Below, piece by piece: positions 57,320 through 64,000 of a stretch of 64,000 nucleotides of DNA. How positions within the stretch are numbered: position 1 is the first letter of the stretch; each line of letters begins with the position of its first letter. Under the pieces are notes generated by a model that ran no database searches, was not told the origin of the DNA, and saw nothing but the letters and a program-made list of their open reading frames with translations. Origin of the DNA: Adineta steineri (Eukaryota > Rotifera > Eurotatoria > Adinetida > Adinetidae); the NCBI GenBank assembly GCA_905250115.1, contig CAJNOI010000161.1, positions 22,038 to 86,037 of the forward strand, written 5' to 3'. The position numbers were made by a program, and so were the translations under genes.

Positions 57320-58906
57320 GTTAAATAATAATAAGTTTATCTAATCGTATAAAACAAAACACGTTTGTATTAATATTAAAGAAAAAAACATAATTTATCG
57401 AAATTAGATTTCCGTATTAGTTTTATATTTTGTTAGATCAGAGAGTAGAAAGAAAAAAACAAAATACCTTCTTGCTATGATATTCTCGATGATTCTAAAT
57501 CATTGTTTATAGTAACAAAATGTATTCTTTATTAGAACAGAATAGGAGCAAAGTACGCCTGTATATTTGATTTTACAAAATAAAAGGATGATCACAATAA
57601 TGTGTTATACTTGACTACAGATGCATACAACGATATTTTTTTTTTGCAATAAGCACATTACTCTTAATACGCTTCGATGATTTCGTATGCTTTGATACAA
57701 TGTAATAAATTTAACTGCGCTCCACATAGAGATACCATGGTGAAATATTCCGCAGTTTGATTATTGGTCAAAAAAAACATTTAGCCAGTAGATATTAATA
57801 TACTTTATGTAGATGATAAAGAATATAATTATACTGCTATTTTTATCGAGAATGTACCAGGAGTATGATTAAAGAGGTTTATTTCTTTTCCAAACATTCG
57901 AAAGTCTTGTAGACAATTGTGACATTGCCATAAGTGCAGATATCAATCTTCTATCAAGATATATGAATCGTCTAGCCTAATGTATAATGAGACATCTAAA
58001 ATTAGCTTAGTACATCCAAAAATAAAGATAATCAATCATATTAGAAATTGAATAAAGTTCTTTACTATATATTTTATGTATTTGACAAACTCATACTTTT
58101 AATTTATTAATCATATACTACTTGCTTTGTTTATTTTATTATACTTGGATTATACATTGATACAAAGTATTTATTTATATATCTCGAAAAAAAAATGAAC
58201 GGCAACATAGATTGAGTTTAGTATGTCACACTATTGTAAATATGAAACTGAGAGACTTGAAAGAATTTTGAGCAGTTTTAAAAAGTTTTACCTTCTCTTA
58301 TTCAAACTAGGAAATTATTTAACATCATAAATAGTTAGAATACTATCTGCTGCCTTCATTTTGAATAGCAAACATTTAGAATAGACTCATTGATTAGGAT
58401 ACTCAACTATTACATCATCTTCATATAGTTTTTGGATGAAATATTCTCCATACATATAAAAGCATATTGTATATAATAAAAAAATATTAACGCGACAATC
58501 TTATTCAATTTTGTCATATGATATTTCTAACCATAATATTAGTTTTGTATGTAACAAATCTTTTTCATAATCAGCAGGAAAATTTGTCTATAGTTTGTAC
58601 TATAGAATTCTGTATTATTTCAAATTAGTAAACTCGTCAAGGTTCTTTCTCAGTCAGAAGAATTCAGACGATTTCTATTTATTGTCAATATACGTATGAA
58701 ATCTACTATATAGACTGACTAGTAATATTGATGTATTTCGAAGCGACTTTATTGAATTTCTCATGTTCTCACTGTCCGTTTGAATTGTACAAACATTCGC
58801 TTTTACTAGTTTTTCTCATTTCAATAATAACGTATGATTTACATTTATTACAATATATAGATATATATATTTATTCTTTTTATTTCGTTTATAAATAATT
58901 TTACAA
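57320..58906. other. Intergenic DNA between ART-TPR 2 and the GPCR
   Basis: This is 1.6 kb of AT-rich sequence without coding frames, including the ART-TPR 2 promoter region and the GPCR 3' end. No repeats or RNA genes are recognised. Confidence 0.5.
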
Positions 58907-61082
58907 TCAATGAGATAGAACAGCAACAGTTATCTTATCAATATCATCACAAAGAGTTGGATGTGATGATAAAAGACCATTTATTTCTGTATTTCCAGCA
59001 GTTGTTACTATTTTTCGTATTGAATTTTTTCTATTTATAATTGATGATTTACGTTCACCATTTCGTGAGATTAATGATGATTTTGTACCAAAAAAATCCA
59101 AAGTTTTTCTTCGATGTTTTGAAAATGTTCGACAAAAATGTTCTGTTAAAACAATAAAAAATAATGGATTAAGTATGCCTTCAATATGACTAAGTAAAAC
59201 AACAAGTTGATGTGCATATGTAAGAAAACGTCTTAATAATGGTCGACGTCGTATAGTTTCATCCACAAGAAAACTTGTATAAAATTTAAATATCCAAAAT
59301 GGTGTATAACATATCAAAAATGATAAAACAATACATAGAACAAGTTTAACACCACGTGTTCGTCTTTTAACAACATTTAAACGTGTTAATTTTTGTTTAC
59401 GATTTAACCATTGACGTAAAAATCGAAGTAATTTTAATGAAAATAAAACAATTATTGAATAAGGTATAATAAAAGCCATTACATATAAAACTATTTCATA
59501 GATAAGTAATGCACGTTCAGATAAAACTGAACGACATGTTAATATTGATGTTGTTGTTGTTGTTATATTTGTATTTACAGTTCTTGTTTGATCATAAAGA
59601 AATGTATAAAATATAAATGGATATGGTAAAAGTAAACCAACTGTCCAAATAATAATTAATGATATAAACGTTATAATTAAACGAAATTTTGCTGTTAATT
59701 TAGATCGAGCATCTATATATCGTTCAACACTTAATGCAGCTACTGTGTAGACAATTACCTAGATATTAAATGTAATATTCAATTATATATATATATGAAT
59801 GATAGTAATTGAGAGTATTCAAATTACTTTATTGTAATTCTCAACAACACAACATGAAGTATGATATACAGGAAATTTTAAAGAACAGAAACCGGAACAT
59901 TATTTCATTTTTTATAAGTGCTCTTAGTTTGAGTAATAGTCTTTTCTTTTTTTATACAAAAGCATTCTATTAACAGAATATAAATTACTGTGTATTTATG
60001 ATAAGACATTATCGATTATGAAAATCTATGCAATGAAAGACGAGATAAAATATTGTATTTATTTACAAAATGTATAATTGAAGACTTTAGAAAGATATAT
60101 ATAATATAATAATTATAAGAATCTTTTACTTATATATGAAAATGGAAATTGTTATTGTAGAAAGTTTATGCCTAATTCATTTTAGAAGATATTCATTTAC
60201 TCATTTAGTATTGTTATTATTATGTTTATAATAATACGTTCGACCTTGATTAGTTGTTTTTCACTGTCATGTTTTTTTGTATATATTTATAAACAATAAG
60301 TAATATTCAAGTATTAATAAACACTTGGCAATTATATTGTTCTATTTTCTCATAACACATATATAATTATTACTTCAACCTTATAATTTCTCTATAATAA
60401 CACAACAACTAGTTTTTCAGTTCAGGGCTATTCATATATGTACCTATACTTGAAAAGTTTTTGTATTTTTTTCTTCAAAAAAACATATGAATATTAAGGA
60501 AAAAATCCAGACATCTCATTATTCTTTATCCAGATCCCAAAGTACCGGAATTTTATACTTACACTATAGAATTAAATCTAAACATTTTGATCTGTAATTT
60601 ATAACTAAAGTTCAATAATTAATGATTACGAAAATATCTGATATTTTTAAATGAAAGTATTTCTCTCTTTTGAAAATTGATAAAAGAAATAAATTATGAA
60701 TAGAAAGAAAAAACATTAAACTATATACAGACAAAAATAGATTCTCAACTTACCACAGTACAAAGTACATCAATAGATAAACTAAATTTACAACCAAATT
60801 CTCCAAATACCCAACTAGGTGTAAATAAATTACTACTAAAGAAAATAATTCCCACTAAAAAAAACAAAGAAAATTTTTGTCTAATAGTTAAATTTATTTA
60901 TTATTATACATACTAGCGTGAATTATATCAGCAATAGCTAAATTAACGACAAGAATAGCAATTGATGTTCTATCTCGTCTTGAACGAATATAAACAATAG
61001 CCAATAGATTAAGTATAATAGTTCCTAAAAATATTGCAGCACTAGTAAATACAAATATGTTTCGTAAAATAATATTGTTCAT
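58907..61082 (-). CDS. Class A G-protein-coupled receptor, peptide-receptor-like
   Basis: This is a seven-helix plasma-membrane receptor. Three exons (61082-60914, 60854-60754, 59758-58907; 1122 nt, 373 aa) join in frame across introns of 59 and 995 bp. TM1 is FVFTSAAIFLGTIILNLLAI. TM2 has the sodium-site motif NLAIADII. A Cys before TM3 (EFGCKFS) can pair with one in ECL2 (TCRSVL). TM3 ends SVERY in place of DRY. TM5 is rich in aromatics and Ile. TM6 reads FLICYTPFWIFKFY and TM7 GILNPLFFIVL, an NPxxY variant. The cytoplasmic tail is Ser/Lys/Arg-rich. The C-Y-T-P-F-W pattern favours a peptide receptor of the somatostatin/galanin/allatostatin sort, but the ligand is unknown. The short extracellular N-terminus (about 8 residues) is unusual. 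Confidence 0.87.
59759..60753 (-). other. 995-bp GPCR intron
   Basis: This GT..AG intron falls just after the exon encoding the start of TM3. It is AT-rich with no frame and no clear repeat ends. Confidence 0.7.
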
Positions 61083-64000
61083 GATAATAATAATTAGTAT
61101 TTTAATAATTTAATAATTCATTAATTTTTTTATTATTTATATCATCGGATTAATAAGTAAAAATGAGATAAAGAAGGAAACGTTAATTATATTGGATACC
61201 ATCGACAGACGACTGAGATTAAATAAACTGAAGCAAAAAAGTTGAATAAGTATGTTGATGATATCTACAAGGATTTTATGCAATTAAATTATTATATAAC
61301 ATCAGATAACAAGAATGTTCATTTGTAGAAGAAGAAGAAGAAGAAGGAAAACTACTCTATTTTCCAGTTGTCTGATGTCTAAAGAATTGAGTATTGATAA
61401 TTTCTTTGTTTGTATATTTTCTTTTTTGCTCGTTGGTAATTTATGATCGAAACAAATGTATATAACAATGAACAATATGATTTATGATAAGATAAACATA
61501 CTCAATGGCTATTACTAATTCATCAAATAAGTACACATCATTCCGTTTTTATGCAGAAAACTTACACACATAAATATCTATCTTATTGACCTGAATACAT
61601 TATGCTTTGAGGGAAGTATTATCACAGACGATGAGATAAAAGTAACATTGACAAGGTTAATATAAAAAAAGTAGCAAAATAAAGACTACGAAATAGTTCT
61701 AAGAACTAACACCTACGGAAAAGAAATACTACCGGATATTGTGAAGGTCCTTTCTTTTCTTCAAGCACAATTTCTTTATTGATCTCGAGTATATATTCTT
61801 TTCGTTTTGAATAATAAATTGTGCATACATTCATCGTATAGATTAAGCTTAAGAACTTTTTGATAGATATTATTTTAATCTAAAATAGAACGATTCATTC
61901 ATTCATATGAATACATAAAAAATTACTGGAAGAAATTAGCATTCTATCTATTTGTTGATGTATATATCCTCTCATTTATTCCTATAATTACATACTTCTG
62001 TGATGATATCGATAGGCAATCGATACATGTGGACTCGCTTGACCCAATGTTCTACGTCGTACATTTTTACAAAACAATAAATGCCGATGTCATTCTACTA
62101 GAAAGAAAATATAATAATATCATCTCTTTTTAGCCCACTCATAGAATGAACTAAGTTAAGTACAATTCTTAGCTTTCTATGAATCTAAGAGACCGAGTTT
62201 TAATAATTTATTTGTATGTACAGAAGTTTTTATAAACAACTGTCTAACTTCATATGGTCGTTCATTATTAAGTAAAATAACTGATCGATGTCAAAATGTT
62301 ATAAAAATTGAATCAATCAAATGTTCATAGCTTTGAAGATATTTTTCTTTTTATATAACATCTAATTAATCTACTTTCCCGATTGTCTATTTGAATGAAA
62401 TATAGAAATACTAAAAAAGATCAATTGCCTTACCTCATGCATCATATATACAATTCTTATCAGCTTGCGTGTTAATGGTAAATGGATGGATGAATAAGAA
62501 GAACAAGGGAAATATCAGAGTAATACTATCTCAATCATTGCTTATGAAACAAGGACTACTTCTTCATGATGTTCCTCTATATTTTTTTCTTCCTCTTAAT
62601 ATTCTTGTCTACTTCCGCCAGATATATAATCAATGATGATGATGATTGTAACATCTACCAATATTTTGTAACATTCTATCTATCGTCTAGTAATTTTATG
62701 TACTACTTACCTTTCAAGTATTCTATAGTGAGAATAAAAGAAATAGATATATAGTTTCTTTCATAGATTTATATGAAAATGAAAGTATGAATGTACCTAT
62801 TACAATAAGAGAGAAAGAGAGAGAGAAAAAAAAATGACCACGAATAAAACATCTAACAAGTCTATTGTATTGTATTATATTCATCTTGAATTACTCAACT
62901 TCAGATATTAAGATGACAAGAAGTGTGCTTAATTATGAAATAAAAAAGATATCAATTGAAAAGTGAGAAAATAATGATGATAATTTCGATCAACATGTTT
63001 GTTTCATAAATGATAGGAAATATTATATGTCACTTTGTGTAGTGTTAAATACAAGGTTATTTTTTCCACTAAGCATGCTATTTGTCTTTGTCGTCTGTAA
63101 ATGGTTAGAATGTTTATAACAGTTTCTTGACTGCTCATGGCCGAACAAACAACTATAAGGAGATATACGCTTTATTTTATGTGTCATTTTGACGAACAAA
63201 AACAATAATAACAAGATGATGACGTCAAAATAAATCGTAACATATGCTGTACTTATTTTTTTATAAATCTAATATCTAATATCTAATATATATATATATA
63301 TTCGAAAACTACATGACTTTTTTTTTATTTATTAAGAAATAGTATAGTTATTATTGAGTGCCAGTTATACACTTCGATATTTTGATAGGAATTTGATCGG
63401 AAAAATTTATTAAGCAGAGAATAGATGTATAAGACACATGCTATCAATCAATCTGTCTTGTTTTATCATTCGACATGTATTGCCTACTTTGTTGTACTAA
63501 TCGATACTCTTATCTTTATCTAAATCTTCTAATTCACACTCAATTACAATAATTACCTGTTTCTCAACCTTATCTTTAGATAATAAGATTTACGTGATCA
63601 AAATTCATACATTTTGTATAAATTTAATTTAGATTAATATCAATTAAATTTATTTTGAAATTTTTTTATTTTTTTTTGATAAATACTAATCATATATATA
63701 TGAACAATAAAAACACTCCTTAGAGAATTTTAATATAAGATAATTTGTACATCAAACGAATCTGCTAATTGAACTAGCTATTATGTTTTAGGTCAAGGCT
63801 TGTCGCTGCATTAAATGGGAGTATATATATATATATATATGAGAATGTCTTCTATTAAATAACATCTGTATGCTCTTTCGTAATATAGCCGCCAGTTAAT
63901 TACTATTTTAAGTCTTTTAATGCCCTTTGATTTTGTACTATAGAATCTATTATAAGTCTACGTATTATTGCTGACTCTTACTTTTCATTGACCGTGATAA
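61083..64000. other. Intergenic DNA to the window end
   Basis: This includes the GPCR promoter region, a (GAA)n tract at 61327-61347, (GA)n at 62811-62826, and (TA)n runs at 63285-63300 and 63822-63840. Frames at 62566-62754 and 63023-63214 are short, without domain or splice context, and are not called. Confidence 0.5.

Noticed and set aside
61083..64000. Search for CRISPR-like arrays, rRNA or further tRNA genes in the right end
   Set aside because: Only microsatellites are present; no spaced direct repeats or A/B-box pairs were seen here or elsewhere apart from the tRNA-Lys-like site.

Overview
This window is eukaryotic, very AT-rich nuclear DNA. Its genes are split by many short introns (mostly 45-80 bp, GT..AG, donors often GTAAG), and a few introns run to about 1-1.5 kb. 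The gene set is animal: a MAPK-activated S6 kinase, a TRIM-NHL protein, an ORP3/6/7-type oxysterol-binding protein, a neuronal calcium sensor, an ARL13-like ciliary GTPase, CCT3, MPPE1, MIC10, a peptide GPCR and an FLRFamide precursor. Two ADP-ribosyltransferase-like/TPR proteins are of a type familiar from bdelloid rotifer genomes. Together with base composition and intron style this suggests a bdelloid rotifer, perhaps Rotaria-like; the genus is an inference.

Layout. 1-4.5 kb: gene-poor, with an 877-bp pogo/Tigger-like non-autonomous transposon. 4.56-11.34 kb (-): RSK kinase with up to three alternative N-terminal exons. 13.94-14.35 kb (+): MIC10. 16.1 kb: degenerate tRNA-Lys-like sequence. 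17.45-21.50 kb (+): RING/B-box/filamin/NHL protein. 23.15-29.52 kb (+): ORP with PH, FFAT-like and ORD modules and a cluster of four phase-compatible candidate first exons. 32.9-34.1 kb (+): NCS-type EF-hand protein. 34.9 kb (+): small secreted His/Arg-rich peptide candidate. 35.2-38.4 kb (-): ARL13-like GTPase with an Asp-rich tail and a hAT-like MITE in its first intron. 39.4-42.3 kb (+): CCT3, convergent with MPPE1 (-). Then, all on the minus strand, come a hotdog thioesterase, ART-TPR protein 1 and a CPA2 antiporter of the CHX/KHA1 type (to 49.66 kb). 50.8-51.1 kb: 361-bp foldback element. 52.6-53.3 kb (+): FLRFamide precursor with 11 copies. 54.4-55.1 kb (-): histidine phosphatase. 55.5-57.3 kb (-): intronless ART-TPR protein 2. 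58.9-61.1 kb (-): class A GPCR. The remainder is AT-rich intergenic DNA.

How the genes relate. There is no operon-like logic. Most genes are independent housekeeping or signalling genes: protein folding (CCT3), GPI-anchor remodelling (MPPE1), cristae shape (MIC10), lipid transfer (ORP), and kinase, calcium and peptide signalling. The less ordinary content is the pair of divergent ART-TPR proteins, which have lost different parts of the R-S-E active site; the plant/fungal-like CPA2 antiporter (possible horizontal transfer); the FLRFamide precursor with a recent 90-bp internal duplication; and the first-exon clusters of RSK and ORP. Exon boundaries were read by eye and checked by reading-frame continuity: every multi-exon model below sums to a multiple of three.
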